64,000 bases of DNA from Paroedura picta. Taxonomy: Eukaryota; Chordata; Lepidosauria; Squamata; Gekkonidae. The notes beneath the pieces are model-generated. The model saw only the letters and a program-made list of their open reading frames with translations, was not told the origin of the DNA and searched no databases. The DNA lies in NCBI RefSeq assembly GCF_049243985.1, contig NC_135377.1:67342145-67406144 (forward strand), given 5' to 3'. This document shows positions 44,770 to 56,454 of the stretch, piece by piece; within the stretch, counting starts at the first letter, position 1; every line of letters begins with the position of its first letter. The position numbers and the translations under genes were made by a program.

Positions 44770-44955
44770 TTAATTTAATTTACAAAATTTGTACCCTGCC
44801 TTTTGGCCCTCTCCAGAGCCAAGAAGGCAGCTATCAATTTAAAACAAGGATGATTTTTTTAAATCACATTTTGAAACCATTACAATCACCCTGCCCCAAA
44901 CATGTCCTCAAACCCAAGTAAAAACAGAGTTAAAATATGTACAAAGACATAAAAA
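44770..44955 (-). mobile_element. L2-type LINE 3' tail
   Basis: 'tttgtaccctgccttttggc' is the reverse of a 3' tail of L2-type elements ('...gcagggtacaaa'). Confidence 0.45.
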
Positions 44956-44966
44956 CAGCAATTTAA

Positions 44967-45231
44967 ACATTTCAAATGGATGAAACTCTTTGTTCAAGTC
45001 AACCCTGCAGTTTGGTAAAGTAGTGCCAATTTATCATAAACATATTTTTTAAACATTAATTTTTTTTAAAAAAATTGAAAATTAAAACATTGATTTCAAT
45101 AGTGCTTTATTTGGCGTTTTGCCCACAAGTGCTCGAAAAGAGTCATTAAAAAAAATTGTTTATGGTAAATTGACAGTACTCTTCCAGACTGCAGGGTTGA
45201 CTTGTACTAAGAGTTCATCCATTTAAAATGT
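44967..45231. mobile_element. MITE with ~75-bp imperfect inverted ends
   Basis: Left arm 'aatggatgaaactctttgtt...aagtcaaccctgcag' mirrors the right arm 'ctgcagggttgacttgtact...gagttcatccattt'. Arms run inward to 'aatttatcataaaca'. AT-rich centre, non-coding. Superfamily not clear; no convincing target duplication. Confidence 0.6.
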
Positions 45232-45673
45232 GGCAACCCATGCATACACATCACTGTGCACAAATGGGAGTCATTCGGACACTTAACAGGCTCCGCAGGA
45301 GAAAAAATTCCAGCCTACGAGTCTGAAGCAAACACGCCGGGGTCTTTGTTTCATGATGTTTCTTCTCCTAGATTAGAAGTCTTAATTGGCCACTACATCG
45401 TGTTCTCTGCACCAAACAATGGTGGGGGGTGAGTTCCATAACTGGCCTTGATGAACTCATTCAGGGAAAGGGAAAACATTGTGTGCATTGGGGGTGTAGC
45501 TGGGTAGATGCATGAGACAGAAAGTCCTAGAACAACAATATTTTTAAAAACATTGTAGCTATTTAAATCCTTTTTTTTACTCCTGCTTTGAGGCATCTAA
45601 TAATGTCAACATCATTTCATGGACTACAATTACATCGGGCCAAACCAGGCAAGGGACGGGGAGTTGCATTAAC

Positions 45674-45914
45674 TTAGGCTTTCTCAACCAAGGTTTTGTG
45701 AAGCCCTGGGGTTTCTTGACAGCCCTGGAAGGGTTTCCTGAATATATATGGCCAATGTTGGACCTGGAAGGGGTGGGGGGGAGAGGGGCCCAGGAGAGCA
45801 CTACACAGCTCTGCTTCCCAACCATATTCTATACGATTGAACCACTTCTGGGGTTTCTTAGAGTCTGAAGAATCTTTCAGTGGGTTCTCAATGGTAAAAA
45901 AGTTGAGAAAGGCT
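45674..45914. mobile_element. hAT-like element (CTTTCTCAAC ends), copy 4
   Basis: 241 bp bounded by the 8-bp duplication GCATTAAC (45666-45673 and 45915-45922). Begins TTAGGCTTTCTCAACC, ends 'gttgagaaaggct'. Confidence 0.8.
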
Positions 45915-45941
45915 GCATTAACGGGTCTCCCAGTACAGACT

Positions 45942-46210
45942 CATAGAAATATAGAATTGGAAGGGACCTCCAGGGTCATCTAGTCCAACTCCCTGCAGAA
46001 AGCAGGAAATTCACAATTACCTGCCCACCCACAGTGACGCCAGTTCTAGGTATTCAGGTGATGCTCCCCCTCCCCAATATGAATCCCTCAGTCTGGCCTA
46101 GAAAAAATTCACCTCCTGATCCCAAAATGGCAATTGGCATTTCCCTGGGCATGTAAGAAAGGGCCACAAGAACCAAACACTAAAACAGACCCTTCTGCCC
46201 AACTAGTGCC
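45942..46210 (-). mobile_element. CR1-group LINE 3' end
   Basis: 'agaattggaagggacctcca', 'catctagtccaactccctgc', 'aatggcaattggcatttccc': same family and direction as 10318-10560. Confidence 0.7.
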
Positions 46211-46407
46211 AATCTTCCTAACTTCCAGATGTCATATGTGTGCTGGGAGCAGAGCATATCCCATTGGCATTTCCCACCCTCTATTGGGTTTCAAGGGAAT
46301 AGTGACTGGGTGTGTGAGCATGGGGACAAATGTGCATTCTATCATGCTGTAACATCACTTCTAGCTAGAAACCCAGAAGTAGCATTGGTGTAGCATGGAA
46401 AATTCCA

Positions 46408-46700
46408 GAGAGCCAGTTTGGTATAGTGGTTAGGAGCACCAACTTCTAATCTGGTGAACCGGGTTTGATTCCCCGCTTCCCCACATGCAGCCAGCTGGGT
46501 GACCTTGGCTCGCCACAGCACTGATAAACTGTTTTGACCGAGCAGTGATATCAGGGCTCTCTCAGCCTCACCTCCCTCACAGGGGAGGGTTGTGGGGAGA
46601 GGAAAGGGAAGGCAATTGTAAGCCACTTTGGGACTCCTTGGGTAGAGAAAAGCGGCATATAAGACTCCTTCGGGTAGAGTAAAGCACAAACTCTTCTTCT
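46408..46700 (+). repeat. tRNA-derived MIR/CORE-like SINE, near full length
   Basis: 'gagccagtttggtatagtgg', box B 'gggtttgattcc', core 'gctgggtgaccttggctcgc'. The tail word 'actccttcgggtagag' occurs twice (a small duplication). Confidence 0.85.
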
Positions 46701-48039
46701 AGGAATTTTCCCAATGGTTTTTATCACAGACCTTTGGGGAAATCTTCAACTGATTCAGCATGGAGGTGTAAAACACAAGCCACCTCCTGCTTTCAAACGT
46801 GCAAAAGGAAGCTGTGTGTTTGCGTGCTTCCTGCCGGGAGCCCCCTCCCATGTTATCCCGCCATCTTGTTGCAACTTGGCGCACGCATATAGGCACGGAG
46901 CTCCATGCCTGCATGTGTGCACCAGCTGATGCACCCATGCCCACGCCTCCCCTCCTCAGTGTGACACAGTGCTGGCTGCGTCGGCCTGGAACAGCCGATT
47001 CAAACACAACCATGCACAATCCTAATTGCAACCGATTCCAATTGGAACACTTGTGTTATTTTTCTGCACTCAAATAAGAACCACTGTTTGCTCTGTATGT
47101 TTCCACAACAGGACACATAACAGCTCCTTTGGATCATTATATACTGGGAAATTGTGGAGGTTGAAAGATGAATTCAGTGTTCTCAAACCTTGTTGAGGAT
47201 TTGGGGACTTCTGAAGTTTTGAGAAAGGGTAGCAGGCAAACAAAAATTAAATAGAAGTGACAAACTGCAATGCAAAATCTTCTGGTAAACCAAAATCTAG
47301 GTAAATTGGCATGCTATTAAGTACTCAACTGTCATTAGTGCTCAAACGGTCTGCTATTAAGGAAGAACTAGATTATCAATGCAATTCTAAAAACACTGTT
47401 CTGGGAGCAAGCCCCTTTAAATAGGCCTAAGTAGAATTATGAGTAGACTCACTCTTAGGAGGGGACTGTAAAAATATCGTTTTCTCTAAGTTATTTTGAA
47501 AATGCAAATTGGTTGGGTAACAGAAACTTTATCAGTCATGCATTCTGAAGCCCAACGCCCATGAGTTTATGATGGTAGACATTTTTTAAAAAATCCTCTG
47601 GTGATCCTTGACAATGAAAAGAGCCTGATAAACTCTTTGACTTCTCCTTCATTAATGGGCACTTGGGGAAATCTGTCATTTCCTCTTGAGCTGCTGGCTG
47701 CCTTAGGGCTTTACCACATTCTTGTCAATGGTTAAAATTAACAAAGTAAACAAGCCCTTCAAATGAGAGCTTTCCAAATAGACATCCGTGCTGGTGTTTG
47801 CCCCAGTCAGTTAGTGGGGATAACAAAAGCTGAACTGATTAGATCACACCTCCGAGAAGAACTAGAAAGGAACGGCGAGAATCCAAGAGCCTGTTAAAGC
47901 GGCCTGAAAAATGCCAGGAATGCAAATGGAAACCATTCTGTAGCCTGCAATCAATAAAATATGTTAAGTACAGCCCTGAATTCTTTTGTCTTATCTTTAA
48001 AATTAAAATCCAGAAATGAATAACATTGATAACATGGTG
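46701..48039. other. long non-coding stretch without clear repeats
   Basis: 47600-48010 is non-repetitive and of balanced composition, with 'aatgccaggaatgcaaatgg'. A possible distal element of the TMEM170B region; unproven. Confidence 0.3.
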
Positions 48040-48125
48040 AAGTTTGAGTCCAAGTGGCACCTTTTAGACAAAGCTGTATTCGAGATGTGAGCTTTTGTGA
48101 GCACGCACACTTCTTTGGAAAATGA
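48040..48125 (-). repeat. palindromic retroposon-like repeat fragment
   Basis: 'gagtccaagtggcacctttt' and 'gatgtgagcttttgtgagca' match one arm of the 2202-2382 family. Confidence 0.45.
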
Positions 48126-48249
48126 ATCGGAAATCACTAGTCTACTATATAAGGGTAGCAGTAAATTAGCAGTAAATTCAGGAGTGCTTTAAGGACTGGC
48201 AGGGCCCAGAACACTACAGCCAGTATAAGTATTTGTGGGGTCCTAGCAG

Positions 48250-48567
48250 AGTACAAGAGCCTCTTGTGGTGCAGGGTGGTAAGGCAGCCGACATGCTGTC
48301 TGAAGCTCTGACCATGAGGCTGGGAGTTCGATCCCATCAGCCAGCTCAAGGTTGACTCCTTCCATCCTTTTGAGGTTGGTAAAAGGCCTTCCATCCTTTT
48401 GAGGTCAGTAAAATGAGTACCCAGCTTGCTGGGGGGTAAAACGGTAATGACTGGGGAAGGCACTGGCAAACCACCCCATATTGAGTCTGCCAAGAAAACG
48501 CGAGAGGGCATCATCCCAAGAGTCAAACATGACCCAGTGCTTGCACAGGGGATACCTTTACCTTTAG
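48250..48567 (+). repeat. Sauria-type SINE with BovB-like tail
   Basis: tRNA-like head 'cctcttgtggtgcagggtgg' and box B 'gggagttcgatccc', body 'aaaatgagtacccagcttgc', 'ggcaaaccaccccatattga', and tail 'agagtcaaacatgacccagt' plus TACCTTTACC. This is the squamate SINE family whose tail is related to BovB. Contains a ~30-bp internal duplication ('ttccatccttttgaggt'). Confidence 0.85.
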
Positions 48568-49451
48568 CAGAGTACAATTGCAGCGGGAGCTGCAACCCTA
48601 ACTCACAGTAGAAAGGGGTGTCACTCCAGTTGTCCTTAAAGAGGGAAAAGGCAGGAGGAGAGAGAGAGGGGGGAGGAGAGAGGTTCCATGAAGGGGAAGG
48701 CACAGTGTGGGGTGCCTCTAGAAGCCCGGGGCCCACAGCATGTGCTAATGTGCTACATGGATAAACCAACTGTGAGTAAATAAGTAAACAGCAGGATAAC
48801 ATAATATCTGTCAAGAAAAGAAAAGAATGAATGAATGAAAGTGGTTGCTAAGACAGCAGCAATGGAATTAGCTTCAATGCTTCCCTGGATCAAGAGAAGG
48901 GAAAAGAAGAAAATGTTATCAGAATCATTAACAGACAACTAGAGAACTTCTTGTTCTAGCAACCAAAAAAGGGAGCAGCTACTGAACGAAAAAATAACTG
49001 ATAGACCAAGGCTTTTACTTGGTATAAGGCAGCCTCATGCAACCTCCTGTTTTGGTTTGTGTGTGATGGTTTTTCTTCCTCAACCATGGTTCATCTGACC
49101 AGTCCCACTGTTCTGGGGCTCCCTTCACAGACTTCGTTCCTAACCTTGCCCCCCCCCCCCAATTTCTGATTGCATTTTTTTTGTACACACCATAACCTTC
49201 CTTTATTTCAGTGCACATTTTCAGAAGTGCATGCTCATGAAGTTTCAGTCACAAATTGTTTGCTGCCATTTGCTTTCCTTTTGGGGGGGTCATTTTAATG
49301 GACCAAGTGTTTTTTGCCATGGGCTACTGTTCTTTTGGTGGGCCAAGTGGAAATCTTGCCTTCTGCTGAGCAACTCTTGCCCCCATCTTTTGCAGTATGG
49401 TGACTGAGCAGCATGCCCCCCCCTGTGCTCACTTTCAGCTTATCTGCTTTC
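48568..49451. other. non-coding stretch
   Basis: A GA-rich patch at 48650-48700 and a C run at 49150-49160. No exon or known repeat. Confidence 0.4.
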
Positions 49452-49459
49452 CTCTATGG

Positions 49460-49595
49460 CAGGGGTGGTCAAACTGCGGCCCTCCAGATGTCCGTGGACT
49501 ACAATTCCCAGGAGCCCCTGCCAGCATTTGCTGGCAGGGGCTCCTGGGAATTGTAGTTCACGGACATCTGGAGGGCCGCAGTTTGACTACCCCTG
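49460..49595. mobile_element. palindromic hAT MITE, copy B
   Basis: 136 bp, ends CAGGGGTGGTCAAACTGCGG and its near-exact complement, flanked by the 8-bp duplication CTCTATGG (49452-49459, 49596-49603). Same family and length as 9999-10134. Confidence 0.85.
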
Positions 49596-49603
49596 CTCTA
49601 TGG

Positions 49604-50789
49604 TATATGATGGATGTTCAGCCACTCCTTTCCGTAAATAGTTCCCGTTCCCTGTCTTTGAGCATGTCTATTGCTCTTGAATGCCATGGCTCATTTCTGA
49701 GAGAAGGCATTTTTCATTTGCTGGGAAACAAAAGTACCCTGCACATGTTGGAAGCTTCTGTATCTGTGAGGGCATGAACTAATCCTTCGCTCTCTCTCTC
49801 TCTCTCTATCCAGTTTCCTCACATGGCCTGTCCTTTGTATATCCCGCACCTTTGTGTGCAGTCCAGTGCATGGTTGTGACAAAGTATCACATTGTTGTTA
49901 GGCAGAAGTAGTTCAGCAGCTGAAGGGGAAGAAAGAGGTGGAAATTCAGAGGATTGAGGACAAACCTTCAACCATTCACTGGACCTATAGTTCTCTGCAG
50001 ACTTGAGGGAGAAGAGAACTCCACATTTCTCCTATCCAGGCTAAGAGAAAACAGGGAGTAGCAGGCAGGGAATGGCATATTTTGGGCCCTTCCCTTTATA
50101 TATATTTAAAAAAAACATGTTTTTTTTCCCTTCACTGTTTGACTCTCACTCCATCATCCACAGATTAGAACTAAGCATTCAAAACACACTTCTTGATTAA
50201 CTGGATCCCTTCAGTTCTTGTTTGAGCAGTGAGATTTCATCACATACTTGGAATTGACCAGATTAATTTTGAAGTTGAGTTCTATTGTGTGTGTGTGTGT
50301 CTTTAATGCTGAAATTTTTCCACATCAGGGACAGCAGAAGAATCTTTTCCGAAGCCATTTGGTTGTAGCTATAGAATGTGAAACAGTGACATCTATTGGC
50401 AGGAGTCTATTTGGCATATGTGCAACAACACAACTTCAGCCGTGACCATACAGAACTTCAATAACGTGCTTCAGAAATTTCATATGAATAACTGATGTGA
50501 ACATCCCTGCTGCCTGGGGCAAGGAAGCCGCACTCTTCATACTTAGAGCCTCATGAGGCTAAACTTTGAGAACTGATCCTACTAGAATATGCTTGCCAAA
50601 TGGCTACCTAAGTACAATTTGCTTGGAAAGCTAAACAAACCAACATAAACATTCTATACTATGCAAAGGATTTGAACTATTTGTGGTTTTTCCAGGAGCA
50701 TGTCCTTACTACAATTTAATAAATACCTTTTAAGGCCTTAACGGGGGCGGGGGGTAGGTGGGGCTCAAGTTAGTCTTGTGTTGACATTC
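49604..50789. other. non-coding stretch
   Basis: A CT run at 49788-49808 and a GT run at 50286-50302. No exon or known repeat. Confidence 0.4.
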
Positions 50790-51000
50790 GCCAGGTAGTG
50801 GTCAAACATCTCCCAGAATTGCAGCTTGGTTTCCAGGTAACAGAAGTCAGATCCCATGGAGAAAATGGATCATTTGCAACATAGTCTCAATGGCATTGTA
50901 CCCCACTGAGCTTTCCTAAACCCTGACCTCCACAGGCTCCAGGCCCAAAATCTCCAAGAATTTCCCAGCTTAAAGCTGGCTACCTGCCGTCCATATGATC
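50790..51000 (+). repeat. unclassified interspersed repeat (CTCCAG family), diverged
   Basis: 'caatggcattgtaccccact' and 'aaaatctccaagaatttccc' match 23610-23868. Confidence 0.4.
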
Positions 51001-51194
51001 TCTGCAAACTACATGAAGCCCTGTTCAGTCCTCTTACTAGGGACAGGGAAAGGAGGCTGAGCCCTGTGAGGGTTGGCCCCCTCTGTAGAGACATGGAGAA
51101 AGAAAGGGACTCGAAACTGGTCTCTAAAAGGACTAAAAGCAAGAGGAGCCTGGGCACATATCCTTGGGCTAGGCAAAATCTTTGAGGGTTGAAT

Positions 51195-51400
51195 TGCTGG
51201 CAAGGTTCCCTCCCTCCAGGTGGGGCCTGGAGATCAACCCAGAATTACAACTGATCTCCAGATGATGGAAATCAGTGTCCTTGGAGAAATTGGCTGCTTT
51301 GGAAAACGGATGCTATGGCATTATTCCCTGCTGAGGTTCATGCTGCCCATCTTAGGCTCCATCCTCTAATTTCCTGCAACGTCCTAAACCAGAGTGGGCA
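51195..51400 (+). repeat. unclassified interspersed repeat (CTCCAG family)
   Basis: 'ccctccaggtggggcctgga' and 'ttacaactgatctccagatg', then 'ggatgctatggcatta'. Confidence 0.45.
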
Positions 51401-51489
51401 GCCCTTGCTGGTGGTACCAGTATACCCTGAGAAAACTGGGAGTGGAGGAAAAGGAACCTTATTGGGGACATGTGTTCGCAGAATATCTT

Positions 51490-51612
51490 TGTCATTCCCA
51501 GCTTGGTGTAATGGTTAAGAGCGGTGGCCACTGATCTGGAGAGCTGGGTTTGATTCTCCATTTCTCCATATGATGCCAGCTGGATGACTACAGTCCTGTT
51601 GGAGTTAGTAAA
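51490..51612 (+). repeat. tRNA-derived SINE head
   Basis: 'cttggtgtaatggttaagag', box B 'gggtttgattc', then the core breaks off. Confidence 0.65.
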
Positions 51613-52499
51613 ATATTTCCTTATGAATCAGGCAGAATTAATTGGACAATCCAAACAGGGAAAGCTAGAGCTGGAAAATGTAGGTTCCTATCGCAGGATG
51701 AAAGTCTAAGGAAACAGTTTAGTGACCCAAGCTTGGTGAACAAAGAGAATGTATGCCAGCATTTACTGAACAACTACAACCTGAAATTACTACTAAGGTT
51801 GAAAAATTTATGGTGAAAGCTGGATCAGTTACAGCTAATTTTAACTTCATATTTCATTAATTCTCCTATTTTAAGTTTGGCTTTATTTGACATTTATGTG
51901 GAAACCTTTGTTGGGTTGTCGAGATCTTATGCCTTCTTGTACTTTAACTGTTTTATTGCAAAGGAACTTCAAGAACAAACTAGAAAAGGAGATTGCAGAA
52001 ATGCAAGTTAGTACAACAGTCACAACAATGAAATCCCCAGGACTCAACAAGGATATTGATTTCTTCGTATGCTAACCTCATTAAACTCTTACATCTACAT
52101 TCCTTAGAATCCCCTTTTATTTTCTTTTATTTTCTTTTTGGGGGGGAACAAAGAGACTATTATGTGATGTAAGTATGTAATGTCATTTAGAATCTAACTC
52201 TCTGTTCTCAGGATAGGGTAACAAAGCATGGTTTGTCATTTGTGGGGATGCTTCCATGCTGGGGTGGAGATGGATGGGAATAGCAACAAGTCTTTGATTA
52301 CTTCACACTGGGAAAGTGTCTGCCATTAATCAATAACCTTAACATTTTCATTGCTTTTGTGAATGACAATTGAACCTAAAGGACTGATTTACTCTTCTAG
52401 CAAAGAATTGTCATTCTGCATATTTAGGATACTGTGATGCTGTTTGCTAATTTTCTACTAATTTACTTTCTCCTTCTTTCTATACTCTTATGATCCCTA
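51613..52499. other. non-coding stretch
   Basis: AT-rich. 51620-52040 has short open stretches that may be an old LINE piece, but no motif supports it. Confidence 0.35.
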
Positions 52500-52638
52500 T
52501 TCCATTGTCTGAGGAAGTGTACATGCACGCAAAAAGCTTATGCCTTGAACGAATCTTTGTTGGTCTTAAAGTTGCCATTGGACTCAATTTTTGTTCTGCT
52601 ACTTCAGACCAACACAACTATCCACTTGAATAAATGTG
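52500..52638 (+). repeat. palindromic retroposon-like repeat, 5'-truncated
   Basis: 'gtacatgcacgcaaaaagct', 'ttgttggtcttaaagttgcc' and the family 3' end 'tatccacttgaat'. Starts later than 2202-2382 but ends at the same word. Confidence 0.55.
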
Positions 52639-54436
52639 AAGTAACTGTAAAATGTAGGTGTGCATGAAGTACAAGTTCTTTAGATTCAGTACTTCTGTAA
52701 AGATCCAGCAAACCAGACAGAGCAATGGGTGAGAGATGGAACTAAGGAAGACTTGCTGGAAGGATCACAGGTTGGAAGAAGTCTGAAGGCAAGAGATACT
52801 TGTCACCCTAAAAGCAGTTCCTGGCTACTCACCTATCTGCTACTTCAGTCCATCCCTGGTACAGCCAATTCAATTAGTTGGATTTCTATGATCCTCTGTT
52901 CTATGGGAATGATTGAAAGAAAGGGGAGGAAGATCTCTAAAGCTTCAGTGGCCCAGCTCTGAAGGAGAAGGTACTTCTGGGTACTTTGCTGGGGAGAAAA
53001 AAGATCTTTGATCCTGTGGAATTATTCAGGGCCAGTGAAAGTCCAAATGTTAGCTCATAAGAGCTGGAGGCAGGAAGCTTAGACAGCATAAAGGCTCTCA
53101 AGCAGGGAAATATATTAAGACTAGCAGCAAAAGCTATTGCATTCAGGAGTGCAATGGGTGCTAGCCGATGTGGCCAGGCTCCTGCTCCCTAGATCCCCTG
53201 GGAACAGCAGGTGGCATTTGGACTGGAGTGGCCCAGCTGCCAAGGAGGGACATCAGGACTGGCCTTCTGACCGAGGCGCAGAGATAACTCTCCTCTCCCT
53301 GCTCCCCAGGGGGTGGGAGGTGGCTTCAGGACCAGAATGGCTCAGCCAGCAAACAGGGCTGCCAGGGATGGCCTTCCTCCTACATCACCATCAAGCACGG
53401 CTGGGGAAGATGTGTGGGGACTGGAGTAGCTCAGTCATTCAAGCTGGGCCACTGCAGCTGGTCCTCCACCCACTGTCCTGGCTTACTTTCAGCGTCTTGC
53501 CATGGAGCAGGGCTGACTCTTCTCCCATCCTGGTAAGTAGTCAAAAGGAAGGGAGGGGGAGAAGGAGAAGGAAGACTGGTTATTGGCCTTGAGTGGGTGG
53601 GGGAGGCTGTCTCCCTATTGGTTCCATATGCCCCACTGAAGGCCAAACAAGCAGTTTTGCCCTGGCCTTTGGGATGTTCAGCACTTCCTCGGAGGTACAC
53701 ACACGCTTTTATATATTGCGATACTAGCCTGGGATACCCTTGGGAAGCAAATGAGAAGGTTGAAATCCCTGAAGAAGCTGAGAAAGGAAATGTCTTGGAG
53801 TTCTTGCCGAGAAACTGAAAAAAAAAGACCCTTTTTTCATTCTGCAACACAGATGGGAGATGATAATTCCCCAGAATTACAGCTCACCTCCAGACTACAA
53901 ATCGTACTACATCTGTATTCCTATTTCCTCCCACCGTGAGTTTCAGATTGTGTATCACTGACAAAGAACAAATTAAAGTTTGGTACCCTGCTGATACTAG
54001 TATACAAACACATAATATTCTGTATTTTTAAGAGGTCATGTTTCAGGAGATGTTCTCTTTAAATGACTGTCTCCATTGATATCTTCAAAGAGAGTGATTC
54101 ATAGGGCGATACGAATCAAGAGTCAGTACAGGCTTCTTTTAGCAAACATATTTTCACAGTGTATTCCCAGTTCTAATAATTAGTACAACAATTTACCTTC
54201 TCCCTTCTTTTAGTTTGGGAGCTTCTTGTTTTGTTTGTGTCTCAGTGGGGGCAATTAACTACACAACATAGGATTTCAGAAACTCTTTCAGCATTTGCTT
54301 CAGATCAATGGTTTTCTTTTGTTTCACTGCCTGAGAACACAACAGCACAGACAGAGAAGTGGCTATAATTCGGCACTATTATCTCTTTTTCACACCATTC
54401 CTGGCATTGGCCAGTAGAGGGCATCACTGGAAATCA
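52639..54436. other. long non-coding stretch
   Basis: 53130-53600 has long frames on + without any recognisable domain. 53850-53905 has a scrap of the CTCCAG repeat. No exon is supported. Confidence 0.35.
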
Positions 54437-54568
54437 GGGCCCATTCCGCACACATAGGATAATGCACTTTCAATGTGCTTTGGCAGCTGGATTTTCCTGT
54501 GCGGAACTGAAAAATCTACTTCTAAAGTGCATTGGAAGTACATTATCTATTGTGTGCAGAACAGGCCC
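54437..54568. mobile_element. MITE (ATTCCGCACA ends)
   Basis: 132 bp with ends GGGCCCATTCCGCACACA and, in reverse complement, GGGCCTGTTCTGCACACA, and mirrored 'aatgcactttcaatg' / 'cattggaagtacatt'. Related to 60863-60986. No target duplication seen. Confidence 0.6.
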
Positions 54569-54694
54569 AGGTTTCATGGTCTTGGTCATTCCAGAATAAC
54601 AACATCAGGTTAAAGATAGATTTGTTTTTATTGCAGATGTGATCTACCCCCCCCATTTCATTTGGAGTTTTAAGTATAACTGTGTGCCATTAGA

Positions 54695-55045
54695 AAGGAG
54701 AAGGAGTCCAGTTGCACCTTAAAGACCAAGAAAATTTGTGGCAGGTATGAGCTTTCATGAGTTACCGCTCACTTCTTCCGAGACAGCTAGAATGTGAGTC
54801 CATCTATTACCTATATAATGGAAAGTGAAGTGATTTCAGATGCTGAATGAAATTAGCAGGCAAATGACAACAGCAGACATGATTGGATTAAGTGTAATAT
54901 GCACAGGGGTAGCAAGTGTGGAGAGATCAACACTGGTAATGAGACAGGAAGCCTAGGTTTCAATTCAGTCCAGGTGGTTGAATTGTCTCTTGCTATGTTC
55001 TTCTGCTACAGACAGACGAATGTGGCTACCCATCTTGTCCTATCT
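54695..55045 (+). repeat. unclassified repeat ending in the shared 3' word
   Basis: 'gagtccagttgcaccttaaa', 'gtatgagctttcatgagtta' at left and 'tctgctacagacagacgaat' at right. Related in plan to the palindromic retroposon-like family. Confidence 0.4.
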
Positions 55046-55055
55046 GCTATTATTT

Positions 55056-55365
55056 AGAAGAAGAAGATGAAGACGAAGAAGAGTTGGTTTTTATATGCCA
55101 CTTTTCTCTACCTGAAGGAGTCTCAAAGCGGCTTACAATTGCCTTCCCTTCCCTCTTCCCACAACTGACACCCTGTGAGGTAGGTGAGGCTGAGAGAGCC
55201 CTGATATTACTGCTTGGTCAGCACAGTTTTATCAGTGCCGTGGCAAGCCCAAGGTCACCCAGCTGGCTGCATGTGGGGGAACGGAGAATCAAACCTGGCT
55301 TGCCAGATTGGAAGTCCGCACTCCTAAAAACTACACCAAGCTGGCTCTCTATACCAAGCTGGCTC
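55056..55365 (-). repeat. tRNA-derived MIR/CORE-like SINE, near full length
   Basis: Reverse tail 'gaagaagagttggtttttat', 'gagtctcaaagcggcttaca', core 'caaggtcacccagctggctg', head 'ctacaccaagctggctctct' (the last word duplicated). Confidence 0.85.
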
Positions 55366-55399
55366 TCTTTTGCTAAATTATGTACTTCTTTTAGTGTAT

Positions 55400-55722
55400 C
55401 CCAGGGTTTCGTCAAACCCTGGGGTTTCTTGACAGCCCCAGAAGGGTTTCCCAAATGGGTGGCAGTTAATTTTTAATATATATTTTTACATTTGTTAAAA
55501 ATGTGTCAGTGATATAACCATATATTGTCATTTGGACCTTCCTGCCCCCTCCCAAAATGGCCATTGATGGGCCTGGAATGGGTAGGAAGCGGCAGGGCCC
55601 TGGGTGGGCATGTACACAGCTATGCTCCCCAACCATATTCTGCACAATTGCATCACTTCTGGGGTTTCTCAAAGACTGAAGAATGTTCCAGGGGGTTTCT
55701 CAGTAAAAAAAATGAGAAAGGC
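55400..55722. mobile_element. hAT-like element (CTTTCTCAAC ends), copy 5
   Basis: 323 bp flanked by TAGTGTAT (55392-55399) and TAGTGTAA (55723-55730), one mismatch. Right end 'aaatgagaaaggc'. Confidence 0.75.
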
Positions 55723-55730
55723 TAGTGTAA

Positions 55731-56149
55731 CCAAACATAACAGTGCAAGCAGAGTTATGCCTTCTATATCTGCTGAAATCAATGAGCTAAATAAGGTGGA
55801 ACTCTGCTCAGAAAAGAGACTCTCTTAGATAACACAGCTGGGAAGCATCCCTAAAGATTTAATCATTTTGGCAGTGAGAATGGAACATTCTGTCCTGTTA
55901 GGGCATCCCTGGCTTAACACTTGCCAGCAGCCAATTGATCCTTGCCCTTCAGCAAATACAGCAGTAAGTCTTCAGCAGTTCTGTTCCAGCACTGGACCAA
56001 GGAAGAGAATAAGAAACATGGCCCTTTCCAATTTTGTCATCACATCCCAGCCACTCCCACAGGATTGCATGTTCTTAAATTCCATCATTTCTTCAAGGGG
56101 CACATGGTTATCCCCTGCCCTGTTTTATCCTCACAAGGGCCTTGTTAGC
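55731..56149. other. non-coding stretch, nothing recognised
   Basis: No exon or known repeat. Confidence 0.4.
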
Positions 56150-56400
56150 AAGAGTTGGTTTTCTGTACCTTGCTTTTTATTATCCAAAGGAGTCTCCAAG
56201 TGGCTTACAGTCGCCTTCCCTTCCTCTTCTCACAACGGACACCCTGTGAGTTAGATGAAAGCTTTGAGAGAACTGTGACTGGCCTGAGGTCACTCAGCCG
56301 GCTGCATGTGGAAGAGTGGGGAATCAAACCCAGTTCTCCAGATTAGAGGCCACCACTGCTAACCACTACACCAAGCTCCTAACCACTAACATCAAGTTAG
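56150..56400 (-). repeat. tRNA-derived MIR/CORE-like SINE
   Basis: 'ggagtctccaagtggcttac' to head 'taaccactacaccaagctcc', the latter partly duplicated. Confidence 0.75.
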
Positions 56401-56454
56401 ACTGAAAGAAAAATACCTGGTCCAAGCTCTGCCAGGGAGTTTTGGGGCTGAATG

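Noticed and set aside
53130-53600. Long + strand frame as a possible host exon
   Set aside because: No domain or splice context; codon content looks random and nearby frames are equally open.
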